Shown here: positions 22,912-34,019 of the stretch, piece by piece
Layout: every line of letters starts with the position of its first letter
Position numbering within the stretch: the stretch's first letter is position 1
DNA from: Akanthomyces muscarius
Lineage: Eukaryota; Ascomycota; Sordariomycetes; Hypocreales; Cordycipitaceae
Reading direction: 5' to 3'
Assembly (NCBI RefSeq): GCF_028009165.1
Contig: NC_079243.1
Coordinates: forward strand, 1,736,001 to 1,800,000
Length of the DNA: 64,000 bases
Notes under the pieces: model-generated
Seen by the model: only the letters and a program-made list of their open reading frames with translations
What the model was told of the DNA's origin: nothing
Databases searched by the model: none
Position numbers and translations under genes: made by a program

Positions 22912-25248
22912 GTGTGAGAAGATTCAAAATCAAGATTGAAGGAGAAAGGGAAAGCGGAAAGAGGGAACACGCAGGCAGGGGAACGAATGTTTGAACAAAA
23001 AATCTGGAAGATTAATGAGAGGCTCAGAGGTGAACTGAAGTTGAAGTGAGAGAAAAAGAACAGGTGGTGATGGAGATGCGACAAGGGAAAGGAGGGAATA
23101 ATACGAGTCTGATATAGGGATCTAGAGGGATTGCGACAGCGACGGGCTGAGAATGAGTACCCGAAAGGGTGAGGTGCATCGAGGATGCAAAGAGGTGGCT
23201 GCATCATTTCCGTTTGGCCGTTTGGCGGAGATGATTGCCGAGCGAGGAGGAGGCTGGGCTCGGTTTCTGTGAATCTGCGCGCGCGGGGGAAAGAAATCGA
23301 CGCTGAGGCTGTGAGAAGAGACAACATGATGCAGGCGTATAAAGATATCTGATGTGTCGTTTTTTGAAGGCTGCGAGACCGGTGACTTCCGATTTGCTGC
23401 CTGTGGTGAGGATGACCAGGGGGGGGGGGGGGGGGGGGCGGCGTGGCCAGTTGTTGCGGCTGCGTCGTTGGTTGTACAACAAGTCATCTTTTGTGGCTAA
23501 TCTTGTCATTCTTCCGTCTGACGAGGGGTCATTTTCGTCTGTATGCTGGCTTTTAGCCGAAGCTGGTCACACGACGCAACGGGATGGCCACATCCGGGCC
23601 CGACAGTTTGGTTTGTGGTGATGCTCGGGTCGGCGAGCCCGAGGAACGACGGACGCCAGGCTGGTCTTTTCCCGCACCTTCCCTTTTGATAAATCGCATC
23701 AGCCTTATTTCCACGGACTCTGGTCAACAAGATTGCTTTTGGGGGCGGTTATTGCGCGACGTAAAAAGTGTGGTGCTGTGCGTTGTGGCCAGGCTTATGC
23801 ACCTGACGCTGCAGGATCCCGAAGATTGCCTTGTTGGTGCGTCTTCCCCTTTCAGAGTGCTGCCACGAGCAGGAAGGGCAGCGAGTGTGCCAAGATTCCT
23901 AAACGCCTCGTGGGTAGTGATTGGAAACAAGGGACGAATCCCGACTGACATCGACGTCTGGCCCGCCCCAATCGCCGACCATGCGTTGTCACCTCTCGCT
24001 GGCAATCTATTGATCGGATTTTCGGACTTTTCTTGTCCCTTTCTCGCAGTTTACGATTGGCGCCGGCTGCCTCACGTGTTTGATGCCCGCATTGCTGTTT
24101 GGTGTCGTGCATCGTCGTGGGAAGCCGGGGGTGTAGAGGGCCCTTGACCGAGTGGCCTGTGCAGAGCAAGATGAACATGGCACTGGATTGGGATCTGCAA
24201 ACAGACGTTACTGGACTTTGAAATCTGCGCAAACAAGATGGTCTGAAGAGGGGTACTTGCCCGCGCACGAGTGTGCTGTCTTGACGCCGGGTCGACCTGT
24301 ATCTGGTTTTCTGTTCGTACCAGAATAGACTGTGAGGCCTAGGGGATGAGCAATTGAGGAATTCAACCAAGGGAATTAGTCAAGCGTAGAAGCGCAGCGT
24401 TGGGTATTGTTCTCTCCTGCAATGTAGAGCGTTCGGCAATCGTGTAAGCCTATGAGCCTATGTGGTGTGACGGCGAGATTTGCGAGGAACATAATCAAGC
24501 GATTTCTCATGTTTGAGGGAAATACTGCCCGCGATGGTGATGGTGACGAAGAGTGTACTTGAGGTATGGAGGTTTAGCAAAGGAAGTCAAAGGTCTCGCG
24601 CGCATCTACCTCACCAGCATATCACGTCGACTGCGAGATCGGATGAAAGACCAGAAGGCCGAGGAAAATTAAGTCACATTATGTTGAGGACTCACTATGG
24701 TTCTGAGCTCTGCAGCACGAAAATATTTCCATAAAGTCGAAATACTTGTATGACATGGTTTGCGTGGTACCTGTCAGAGCTGCGATCTTGCTGTCGAGAG
24801 GTCACATGAAGCCGCTCCGACACCGCAAAATGGCAGTTTAAAATTCGAAAGAACAAAAAAACAAGAAAACTGCATAGATGACTTCCTGTTATTTAAGCTC
24901 GGTAAAAGTATTGTCTGATATATTTTCTATTCGTAGCAATTATACACATATTGTCAAGCACCGGGTGTAAGAGATCGGCCCACTATTAAACGGCTCATCT
25001 CGGCAAACTCGGTCGCTGACGTATTTTCGGTGGCTCGTCGGAGCGCAGCCGTTTTACTCGACCAAACCCCTTCAACGACATCAAAACAGCGCAGGAGGCA
25101 TAGCGCATCGGGCGCAATCGCAGCCAGACCTCTGAATCATCATTAGACCCGAAAGTCAGCGTCCGCGCACCGAGAACCCGCCGAGGACCCGACGACAGCT
25201 TCACCCCGAAGCACCCGCGCGCAGACCGGGCGCGCAGCAGATGCCGTC
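22912..25248. other. 2.3 kb intergenic, no supported gene
   Basis: The promoter of the minus-strand Cys-rich gene and, at the right, of Pfa5. An open frame at 23584-24147 (187 codons) starts with ATG but has no domain, signal peptide or intron evidence; I treat it as chance. A run of 20 G lies at 23419-23438. Confidence 0.5.
23419..23438 (+). repeat. poly-G run of 20
   Basis: Twenty consecutive G on the plus strand, about 500 bp upstream of the start of the minus-strand Cys-rich gene. Its length should be treated as uncertain because homopolymers this long are error-prone in assemblies. Confidence 0.8.
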
Positions 25249-26710
25249 ATGGCTGGATCGGCGAGCAATCGACAATCGACTCGCATCGCCATTCGCACGA
25301 TACCAATCTTCATACTGTGCGCTTTTGTAGTCGCAACATACATATATGTCGGGCACATATGCGGTGCGTAGCTTTGCCGGCCGGACGGGGCCCCCGATCC
25401 CTTTGTTTACGTACTGACCAAGTGGCTGCGCTACAGTGCAATACTATATCGTGAAGAAAGGCCGCACCGGCTTTGGTGCCGGGATGATTGTCCTGTACTT
25501 TGTCATCTTCTTCATCATGATCACGGCCTACCTGCGGACATTTGTGGCCGTCATCCGCAACCCGGGCCTGGTGCCGCTCGTCAACGGCCAAGCAGACGAC
25601 GCAAACGAAAAGCAGCCGCCGCCGCCGCCGAGACGACGACGCAGACGTCGCGATGAGGAGCCGGATGTCGAGGCTCAGCCTTGGACACCGGTAGACATGA
25701 GTCCAGACAGCCCTGGGCTCGAAAGCTTTTACAGCAAAGACGTGTTTGTCTGTGAGGCAGACGGCCGTCCCAAGTGGTGCTCTGGCTGTCGTCAGTGGAA
25801 GCCCGACCGTGCGCACCATTCGAGCGAGATTGGGCGCTGCGTGCGAAAGATGGATCACTTGTGTCCCTGGGTGGGAGGAATGGTGTCGGAAACATGTGAG
25901 TCGTCGAGAATCGAGCAGGAAGCACGGAGAAAAGAACCATCCACCCACTAACATGAACCCCCAGCATTCAACTTTTTCGCGCAGTTCACCTTTTACTGCG
26001 CAATGTACTGCTCCCTCGTGCTCGGCATAAGCAGCTACACAGTCAGCCAGCAGTCTGGCGAGCGCCGCGATGCCGACGGCTGGGTCGTCGCGGGCGTCGT
26101 GCTGTCGGCCTTTTTCCTGCTCTTCAGCGGCGGCATGGCACTGACCTCGCTGCGCTACATCCTCACCAACATGACAAACATTGACATGTTTTCCCGCACC
26201 CGCCTCTCGTACCTCGCCGTGCACATCCCGCTCGAGTCGCCCCCTTCGAGCTACTACCCAACCATAGTCTACCCGCTGGAGCAGCCCAGCCTCTTGCCGC
26301 CGCCACCAGCACCGGCTGCTGCGGGCGCCGAGGAGCTGACTGCTGCTGCTGCTGCTGCTGATGCTGCCGCCACCCCTGCCGTCGTCTCCGGCGGCGCCAC
26401 GCCCGGGTCCGTGCCTGAAAGCCCCCCTCGAGACGTGCGGGCGCAGCGCAAATTTGCCATTCTGCGGGTAGAGTCGCGCGAGAACCCCTGGGATCTGGGC
26501 TTTCGCCGCAATTGGACCTCGGTCATGGGCCACACGCCCCTTGAGTGGCTGCTCCCCATCAAGCACTCGCCCTGCTGCGACCACGACAGCATGGAGAGCG
26601 ACTATCCTACCGGGAAGCTCCTCGACGAGCTCAAGGGCCGGTATAGTTTTCCTGGGTACGAGAGTGCAGCGATTGATCCTGCGCGGCCAAAGGAGCATGT
26701 CGCTGTGTAA
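25249..26710 (+). CDS. PFA5: palmitoyltransferase Pfa5, with DHLC in place of DHHC
   Basis: Exons 25249-25363, 25437-25895 and 25965-26710 give 439 residues; both splits complete codons (Gly-Val and Ser). Membrane spans: about 16-35, 51-70, then two after the catalytic loop ([19 protein letters not shown] and [19 protein letters not shown]). The cysteine-rich domain reads [18 protein letters not shown] then [16 protein letters not shown]; Asp178-His179-Leu180-Cys181 replaces the usual DHHC. The family S-acylates membrane proteins through the loop Cys; some yeast members carry Tyr at the third position and remain active, so activity is possible. An Arg/Pro insertion (99-110) and an Ala-rich linker (about 310-335) are species-specific. 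Membrane of the endomembrane system or vacuole is likely. Confidence 0.88.
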
Positions 26711-27050
26711 ATTCCTGGAATGTTAGAAGGGTAATGTTGTTAATGGAGCATGGAGAAGCGTTATTTTTCTTCTTTTTTTTTTCTTTTTTGAATGGGTATA
26801 GATTCAACATTTTTTTTTGCATCAGCGAGTTGACATTTTGGGTCATCGTTTCGAGAACTTATTGGAGTAAGCGGCCTATCGGACGAAATCATAAGTAGTA
26901 AGATATCAATAGTACAATCAATTCAAGCAAGGTATCCTGTGTCTGTCTTCCTGTGTTTCCGCGTCAATAAGCACCTGCATCTCTATATCCGTCTCCTATA
27001 CGACTTGTATCCTGTATTGTATCGTGTATCTGGTCGTTTTCTCCGCTCCC
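26711..27050. other. intergenic between convergent genes
   Basis: About 340 bp with T-rich tracts near 26761-26820, probably the two 3' UTRs and polyadenylation signals. No gene seen. Confidence 0.5.
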
Positions 27051-28271
27051 TCAAGACTCGCCCCTGTCCCCATTTCCGCCCCCTTCTTCATCTCCCGCCA
27101 GCATGTCATTCTCAGAACACGACTGGTCCGAGTCGTCGTCTGATACGTACGACACCACCACCTCCCTCGTCCGGAGATAGTGGTAGATGAAGTCGTAGTC
27201 CAGCCAGTCGCCCTCCTCACGGTCGTCCTCCTCGCGCTTCAGCCCCAGGTTCACCTTGGCGCCAAAGTCGACCACCCACGGCTCCCCGCGCGGGTCGATG
27301 ATGACGCTCTCGTTCTCCGCCGCGCCCCAGTAGACGCCGAGCTGGTGCAGCTCGGCGAGCGTCCCCGCGACTTTGCGGTCCCACGCCTCGCGCAGCTCCA
27401 CCGGCAGGTCCGCCATCTCATACGAGTTGAGGCTCGCGCCGGGCACCCAGTCGCGGAGGAAGCCGACGACGTGGCCCTCCCTGGGGTGGTGCAGGACGCC
27501 GCGCAGGCCCGGCACACGCAGCGGCGCCGGGGGAGGGTGCTGCTGCGCGCCGTCCTGCGCGAGGTCGGCGAGGGCCGCGCGCAGCTCCAGCATCGTCCGC
27601 AGGTCCCGCCCGACGACCGAGTCGCCGAACGCGACGCCGCCGCGCTCGGCCTTGCAGAACATTTCCTCGCCGTCGACGAGCACCCGACACGCGACGTGGT
27701 CGACGAGGGGGTCGTGCACGAGCGTCTCGAGGACCGTCACCTGGCCGATGTGGTAGGCGGGCAGCGCCGGGGGAATGGTGAAGGGAAGGTTGTCGGCGCC
27801 CGGGTGGGCGTGCTTGATTTCCTCTGGGAAGTACTTGTTGGCGCAGGGTGTGTACTGGAGAGAGCCGGAGCAGGCTTGGTTCTGGGAGCAGGAGGAGGGC
27901 GGCGATGGCGATGAGTCGACCATGCGGAGGAGTGGGATCGGGAGGAAGAGGTGGTCGGCGAGCCGCGGCGATACCAAGCTAGTACGGTGGGTTGTGATTA
28001 TACGGCGGATGAGGTCGCCGCCAGCCAGGACAATGTCGTTGAAGAGGTCTTGTGAAACAATGTCGTACTCGTCGTCGGAGATGCCGGAGGATTGCAGTCG
28101 TTGGACGAGACGGCACATTCGTTGTGAGGGTGTGTCGAATTTTGAGTCGCTGGGCATGGAGTCGACGTTGATGGATATCGAAAAGAGGATGCCAATCCAC
28201 GAGGCGAGAATGTGCGCTCCGTCAGGGCCGGAGTTGAGCTGCTCCAGACGATACTCCATTGCGGCGGACAT
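27051..28271 (-). CDS. fungal protein-kinase-like fold protein, probable pseudokinase
   Basis: Single exon, 406 residues. The C-terminal half looks like the fungal kinase-like/phosphotransferase family: GHVVGFLRDWVPGASLNSY (hinge), ELHQLGVYWGAAENESVII (catalytic loop, about 307-325) and WVVDFGAKVN (DFG at 335-337). In active relatives the loop usually reads WGDxKxxNV; here it is WGAAENESV, so the catalytic Asp is Ala and the metal-binding Asn appears to be Ser, while DFG is intact. The N-terminal 200 residues have no obvious fold. The protein ends in an acidic tail (DDDSDQSCSEN). The start is the first ATG; a second Met four codons later is equally possible. Substrate unknown; a role in sensing or scaffolding is inference. 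Confidence 0.75.
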   Translation of the reverse strand: MSAAMEYRLEQLNSGPDGAHILASWIGILFSISINVDSMPSDSKFDTPSQRMCRLVQRLQSSGISDDEYDIVSQDLFNDIVLAGGDLIRRIITTHRTSLVSPRLADHLFLPIPLLRMVDSSPSPPSSCSQNQACSGSLQYTPCANKYFPEEIKHAHPGADNLPFTIPPALPAYHIGQVTVLETLVHDPLVDHVACRVLVDGEEMFCKAERGGVAFGDSVVGRDLRTMLELRAALADLAQDGAQQHPPPAPLRVPGLRGVLHHPREGHVVGFLRDWVPGASLNSYEMADLPVELREAWDRKVAGTLAELHQLGVYWGAAENESVIIDPRGEPWVVDFGAKVNLGLKREEDDREEGDWLDYDFIYHYLRTREVVVSYVSDDDSDQSCSENDMLAGDEEGGGNGDRGES

Positions 28272-30783
28272 GAACGATGCAAGCCAAAACGATGGCGAAG
28301 GCAGACAGTGTTATGGCGGAGGAGGTTAGTCGGAAAGGCTGACAGTGTAAGTGCGCTTGCTAGGAAAGATGACCTCGAAAGGCAAATGATATGTGGGTGG
28401 CTCGCAGTACGAGCCCAGCTATCCTGTTGACGGGAGACCCGAGTCTTTTAAGTGTTTCTCCGAGTTGGTGATGTCGGCAGCGTCTTGCCATCTGTCCCCG
28501 TCCTACGAAGCAGAGCAGGTGTCAGCCGCTTGATTCGAATGTCTCATTCGAAATCTATGGCAAAATCCACTCACGAGGCTGCAGCCTCCCTAGCTTCAGG
28601 GCCACGGGCACTTCATAAACAGTCACATTGTCAAAGAGGCCCATGGGCCTATTTGTTTTGTTTGCTCTCCGACAGGGGGGTGGCCCATCGGCGCTGACAG
28701 CGACGCCCTATGGCTGAATGGTGGCGGACGAATGTCCCATCCCCTTTGTGTAACAGCAAGTACAGCTCTGGTCCCATCAAGTTGGGCTTGTAAGTATCGA
28801 GGGGGGACAATGTGATATACATTGCAGTGCTTCTTTTACGACGGGCAGACCAAGCAACATATGAGCTGATCGGCCGGAGATGACAAGCCTCAAGTCGCAC
28901 CAAGCGCCGCCGACACCCTTGTGCGGGAATGTCGTACGGAGTACAACGGCTATCAGGATCGGACAATTAGGTCGACCGGTGATTCAAAGAAAGGTGTTGC
29001 GCGCGCCTGCAACCTGAATGACGATCCAATACGCCGCTCGACGGCCGGCACCAGCGACGACGGCAATGCATTGGAACGCGACAAAAGGAACAAACAAGCA
29101 ATTGACCCATCTCGGTGAGCTGGAGTTGCCCCTTTCATAAGTCATCACAAAAGGGATGAGTATTCCTTTGCCCTCTGAAAGGCGGGAAATAAGGTGGCTG
29201 CAGGCCAAAGCATGCGGCTTCCCGTCTCCGCGGGGGCGACCAGCCAGTCAAGAAAGAGGTTCAGGAAACCCTTGTGCGCGCGCCCGCCGCGACGACCTGG
29301 TCCATGGGTGCTTCGCAGAGCTAAAAAGAGATGCAAACCGCTCTAAAAACGCTCGGGTCAGAATACAGACCGTGAGTCACTTTTCTTGCCAAAGTTGACC
29401 GAGCGGCGCGGAGCAACGAACCAATGATGTTTCGTGGCTGCATCGTTCCGCTTCGATGGAATTCGACGGGTTTTGGAGATGATCATTCGCAAAAATAATG
29501 AAACAAAAATAATGAAATTGGGCAGGGCTCTCTCAGAACAGCACGAGGACGTGCAAGTCTAGAAAGGACGCGCGGTCATGGTATCCAAAACACCTTCCCG
29601 AGCCACACGGAAAGGCCCAAATGCATCGACGCAGCTTTGTTGAAAGAAGGCAGCTTCCCGTCCGAAGGGTTGGAAATTAGCCTGCATAACCATTGTCTCC
29701 GCCGGAGAAAAAAATGACGCGTCATATGATCCTTTTTTTGGCTCATCGTCAGACGATGCGATGCAGGTTGGCCGTTCGCTGGCGCTACGGTCACACCAGA
29801 CAGGGCGCACAAGCTGGGCCGTTCAGTCTGGGGTATGACGCGATGGAGCTGATAAAATTTCGATCGCAAACTATTTATGATAGTAGAATTTTCTGTATTT
29901 ATCCAGATGGTGTATTGTTCTTCATCTGTATTGCAATTTCTCACGCTTCACGCTGTGTCAGGAGAATTCGCCATCTCACATCGCACCTTTACTTGCACAA
30001 TTTCTACCTTGTGCAAGCTATATTAAAGTTCGCGTCTACACTTGCGTGAGACTTTGAGACCTCGTTCCTCATTCCATACCTTAACTTATTGCACCTGGAG
30101 TTCGTTCAGTATAGACGAGTACGTCCATGCGAGAATGAATGTAGGTTGCCGATGTGGTCCTGGCGCTTGACAGGCAAACATGTCCGCCATCTTGCCCAAT
30201 GTGCACTTGCTCGATGAGTCCAAGATACGCCATCGAAGGTCCGGGAAATCTTCAATAGGAGTCGTGATCTACTTTGATCCTGTCTTTATTCAGCATCAAT
30301 CAGAGCCGGAGCCGCAGCGACCGACTTTTTTAATACATGCCTCAGTTTCCAGAGAAAGTTCAGCTCGAAAGCAGCATACAAATACATCTACTCCTAGTCA
30401 AGGAAGAAGGGACTTTTCTAGATTTTCGATAGGGCAAACAAAAACTATAAGCCACGAGATGGCCTGTGCTGCAGATGCCTGCACACCGGTCCGCGGTTGC
30501 ATGTCGCGTCTGCCGATGAAGTCTATAAAGACAAACACTCATCTCAAGTAGCCAGTATATCAAATCTGACACATTGTATGCCAGTATGTCAGCACCTACC
30601 CGAAGCACTATTATCTGGGCACGGGCGGGCAAAATGATCCGCCAATATCGGCAGACCGACTGGTAGAAGTTTCTACGCAACGCAACCTTTGCATCCAGTT
30701 TGCAGAAAGAGGAGTTGCCGGGGGAAAATTCGAAATCATGCGGAATTCTATTCATCTCTTATAGCATTTTGCGAAAATGATTT
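28272..30783. other. 2.5 kb intergenic, no supported gene
   Basis: Short overlapping frames on both strands, none with domains, signal peptides or coherent introns. It marks the transition from the core-gene region to the accessory region. Confidence 0.5.
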
Positions 30784-31965
30784 TTACAAATCGTATACAG
30801 TCTTGTTCCAATCCTGGGGGTCGGCCAGTTTCTCCGTCAGCACCGCTTCCGGGTCACTCCCGACGTCAGAATAGTCGACGACGACGCCGTCCTCGACATG
30901 CTCTCTCTTGCTCGTCATTGATATAAAGCGATCAAATGCCCAGTCGCGTATCTTTGTAAAGTTGCGGCACATGTGCATGCTTCGAATGTCTGGTTCGGCG
31001 ATCTTGGTGTCTGGGTGCCACCGGTAGGGGACCACGCTGACGTCGACGGAGCAGGTGAGCGACTCGCGAAGGGCTTCGATGCAATGATCTGCGAGGCCAG
31101 AGTCGTTAGCGAGGCGGTGAAAAAAAAACGTATTCTGATTTAGTCTGTCAAGGTCGAATGCTCGCGAGCAGGATTTCTGTTGTGTTGGGTTTTGATTCAC
31201 CTAGATGTGCCCACCCCAAAAAGTCAATGGATCCGTCCTGGCGGACAATGGACGAATTATACCGGAGAGGGTAGATAGATTGCCGAAGCATGTTCTGATA
31301 TTGATTAGCCAATGGCAACGTTTCAGTGTAAAATAATACGCACTAGGCAATGCAATTGGTGAAATACGTCGAGACCAATCACGTAGTCCGTCTCCGAGCC
31401 GGATACCGGGGCGTGCTCGGTGCGATTAATGAGCCTGATGGCAGACTTCTCATCAATTCGAATAGCCATACCTCCTAAAAGAAATGATTAGTCAATTGAT
31501 TTCGAGTAAAGGGTCTTGGCCCAGGTTCATGCTCACTGCTATACATGTCTTGCCAGAGCTGATCCTTCTCGTCGTCTGGCCACCCCTGATAGGGGCTTTC
31601 ATCTTCGAGAAAAGCCACTTTAAACACAACGGGGACCTCTTCAATGTGCTCATAAGCCGGTGCTTTTAGCGATGTTAGTATTCTCTAGAGTTCCTGCGCA
31701 TCAGTATTTTACATGAAGACGACATACAATATGAGCGTAGGTCCATTGATCCACCGTGTTGCCAGCATTGCGGGCGTGGGACATGGCCGATGAAACCCAG
31801 AAGTATTGCAAGAGTAACATTGAGTAGTGCTGATGCAATCAAAAGCTTGCAGCGTAGGCTCTTAGCAGGGTTTTCCCTGAAAACGGCTTGTTCCGAGCTC
31901 TGCAACAGAGGCGCATTATATGCACGCCTGTTGCCATTCGACGGCCGACAATCTTCGGACAGCAT
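30784..31965 (-). CDS. UstYa-like (DUF3328) oxidase
   Basis: Five exons on the minus strand: 31965-31728, 31662-31537, 31474-31344, 31294-31201 and 31088-30784, giving 297 residues; all phases fit and three codons are split. A single membrane anchor (about 41-60) follows a short cytosolic tail. The family signature is complete: YSPAYEHIEEV, YQGWPDDEKDQLW, then both HXXHC motifs, HQLHC at 160-164 and HLDHC at 195-199, followed by CSVDVSVVPYRW and MCRNFTKIRDWA. UstYa-type enzymes are copper-dependent oxidases that cyclise ribosomal peptides (ustiloxin-type) or modify other fungal metabolites. It is divergent from a small secreted-peptide gene 846 bp away. The last 50 residues are acidic. Confidence 0.9.
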
Positions 31966-32810
31966 TTTCAGCAGGAGAACAACAGTAAGGGAAGCAAAAC
32001 ACTATTAAAGCAAATAAACAAGTTATTTCCGTGTGAAAGATGAAAGTTAATCAAATTGAAAGCCAGCTCTACATTTATTGCTAGTGGCGGCCAGGTAGGC
32101 GCAAGGCTATGGCTTGTTCGTGTCCAGCGAGCCCGGCGACGGCTGATGCGCCTTGTCGCAACGTGTGACGCCCGGTCGCATAGATGGCTCGTAGCTTTTC
32201 TGCCAATTACATTGCATCTCAGCTTCGTACGGGAATTCTCCGAAAATCTCACTGCCTTGCAGCCTGCGTACTCGCCGCGGGTACCATGGCCGCGCCGGCT
32301 AGGCCGTGGGCTCCGAGTAAGCGCGGGCGGCGCTCCCCGGCCGTGCTGCAAGCTGCAGGCCATCGCAACAAGACCCCTCGATGGCATGCATGATGACAAG
32401 AATAGCGAAAGCAATTGGGAGATGTTTTCTCCGTGGGCTTGCGCGACGACTAGGCAACTGAACTCCGCAGCAGGTCGGGCGATATCGATCGGGCATCCGG
32501 ACGTTGTCCTCCTTGGTCCGGACGTGGTGCGCGGACTGTCTCCGTGTGCGCATGTCTCTGAAGCCTTGCAATGCCACTTACTCACACTTCAAAGCCCTAC
32601 AGCCACGGATAGTTCATATTGAGCAGCACGCTGGGAGAGAATGAATGATGTGACTGCATCGGGTGGCGAGTGCGAGCTAGGAAGCCTTGCACCTTGGGCG
32701 GGGGGTGCACGGCGAAGTCGTGTATAAAAGGCAGAGTAAAGGTCGGTCTGGAATCTTTTTTCTTGCTGATACAAAACAACTCCATCCATCCAATCAATTC
32801 TTTCGCAGAA
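31966..32810. promoter_or_regulatory. divergent promoter region, UstYa-like gene / small secreted peptide gene
   Basis: 845 bp between two divergent starts. On the plus strand TATAAAA at 32723-32729 lies about 85 bp before the peptide ATG. No frame here is convincing as a gene; the overlapping frames at 31968-32622 lack domains. Confidence 0.55.
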
Positions 32811-32999
32811 ATGAACACTCAAGTCTACATCTCCATCGTTTTCGTCGCAGCCATTGCTGCTGTGGCTGCGGCTCCTGTAACCCAAGAGCCCGATGCCACG
32901 ATCTACGCTGATGACGGCGACAACATTGTCAGCTGGGGCAAGTTTCGCAGTATGACGCCGTCTCCTTTCAAGTTGTGTACTCAGAATTCGTTGAACTAA
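32811..32999 (+). CDS. small secreted peptide precursor, gene structure uncertain
   Basis: Unspliced it encodes 62 residues. Residues 1-21 are a clear signal peptide (ending AAVAAA before PVTQEP), then an acidic stretch IYADDGDNIVSWGKFR. The ATG is supported by a TATA box 85 bp upstream. A GTATGA donor at 32950 leaves two alternatives: a 69-nt intron to 33018 giving an ending FRKRL (49 residues, with a dibasic KR), or a longer intron to an acceptor before 33228 joining an exon with CACYGEEL and a third exon from 33339. Phases fit in both. Secreted, function unknown. Pairing with a UstYa-like gene makes a ribosomal-peptide precursor conceivable, but there is no repeated core. Confidence 0.6.
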   Translation: MNTQVYISIVFVAAIAAVAAAPVTQEPDATIYADDGDNIVSWGKFRSMTPSPFKLCTQNSLN

Positions 33000-34019
33000 T
33001 TCTTTATCAAGACTAAAGAACGCCTGTAATGCGAAATGAGCGAAGCTTCTTGCTGAGCTCGAGACCACTGCATCTAGAGTGTGGGAAATTTAGGTGAAAG
33101 TTGGATAGATAGGGATACTGTAGATTTAGGTAGAGCATACACTCTTTCTAGATTGGTGTTTTTTATATTTACTCCCCAATTCACTGTGTTGTTACTATTG
33201 CTCTTGTCTCGCTGAAATCCAAGGCTGTGCCTGCTATGGAGAAGAACTTGGTAAGTCGAGCTCTGTGTTTGGATGTATATCAGCTTGTTTTTGAGAAAAA
33301 GAATGGTTGACTCTGTGAAATGTGTTTCGCGGCACAGGATTCATGTCCGTACCGACATCAGCCAGCTTGGCTGCGCACAGTACGAACCATGATTCGCACT
33401 ATGCAATCTGACAATCCAACAAGACCGCTCCCTGTCCCACCTGGGATCAATATTAATACTCGAGGCCGAGTCGTTTAGTGAGCAGAATTTCTAGCGATTA
33501 CCCTGTTCATTGTGATTGTTCATCTCCACCGGATCTGGCACGGGAAACCCCCGGTCGCAATTAGCTATAAACCGCCTTTCTTCGGGCCGGGGAGGAGAGT
33601 TTACTGCCGCGCACACCACCAGCTTTGCGGCTAATTGTTCACCGCTAAATATACATCGCTCTATGCTGCTCAACTAATTCAAAGTATAAGAGCACAGTAC
33701 ATTTCACCTGATTATCGACGCCCTCTCGTACACTGACTGTCATGAAAGAACATAGGCGCGCTTGTTAGAGGCCTCGGGCGCTGTATTTTAGTGGACCGCG
33801 GTTGGCGGAAGACAGTTTGCTTGACCACACATGAGGTCAAGTGTACTCTACTCTCGCCAACTAGTCTGTAGATGCATGCTGGTAACGTCTGTGTGTCGCT
33901 GTCCTGAGGTCCATTTTCGGGGGGTTAGCGCACCAGTTTGTGGACGCGCCGACCGCCCTAGACGGGTACCTCCGCGGTTTATCCGCAGGTACCTATAGTT
34001 GTCACTTATACCTTGCGAG
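33000..34019. other. intergenic, possible downstream exons of the peptide gene
   Basis: Includes a candidate exon at 33228-33253 (CACYGEEL) followed by GTAAGT and a second candidate after the acceptor GGCACAG near 33338. Otherwise no gene seen; composition becomes AT-rich after 34020. Confidence 0.4.

Noticed and set aside
23584..24147. 187-codon plus-strand frame with ATG
   Set aside because: No domain, signal peptide or homology I recognise; lies in the promoter region of flanking genes with overlapping frames of similar length.
27180..27914. 244-codon plus-strand frame
   Set aside because: Antisense to the kinase-like gene in high-GC DNA.
33228..33415. Ustiloxin-like YAI at the end of a speculative third exon
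   Set aside because: Depends on an unproven 3-exon model and a single three-residue match.
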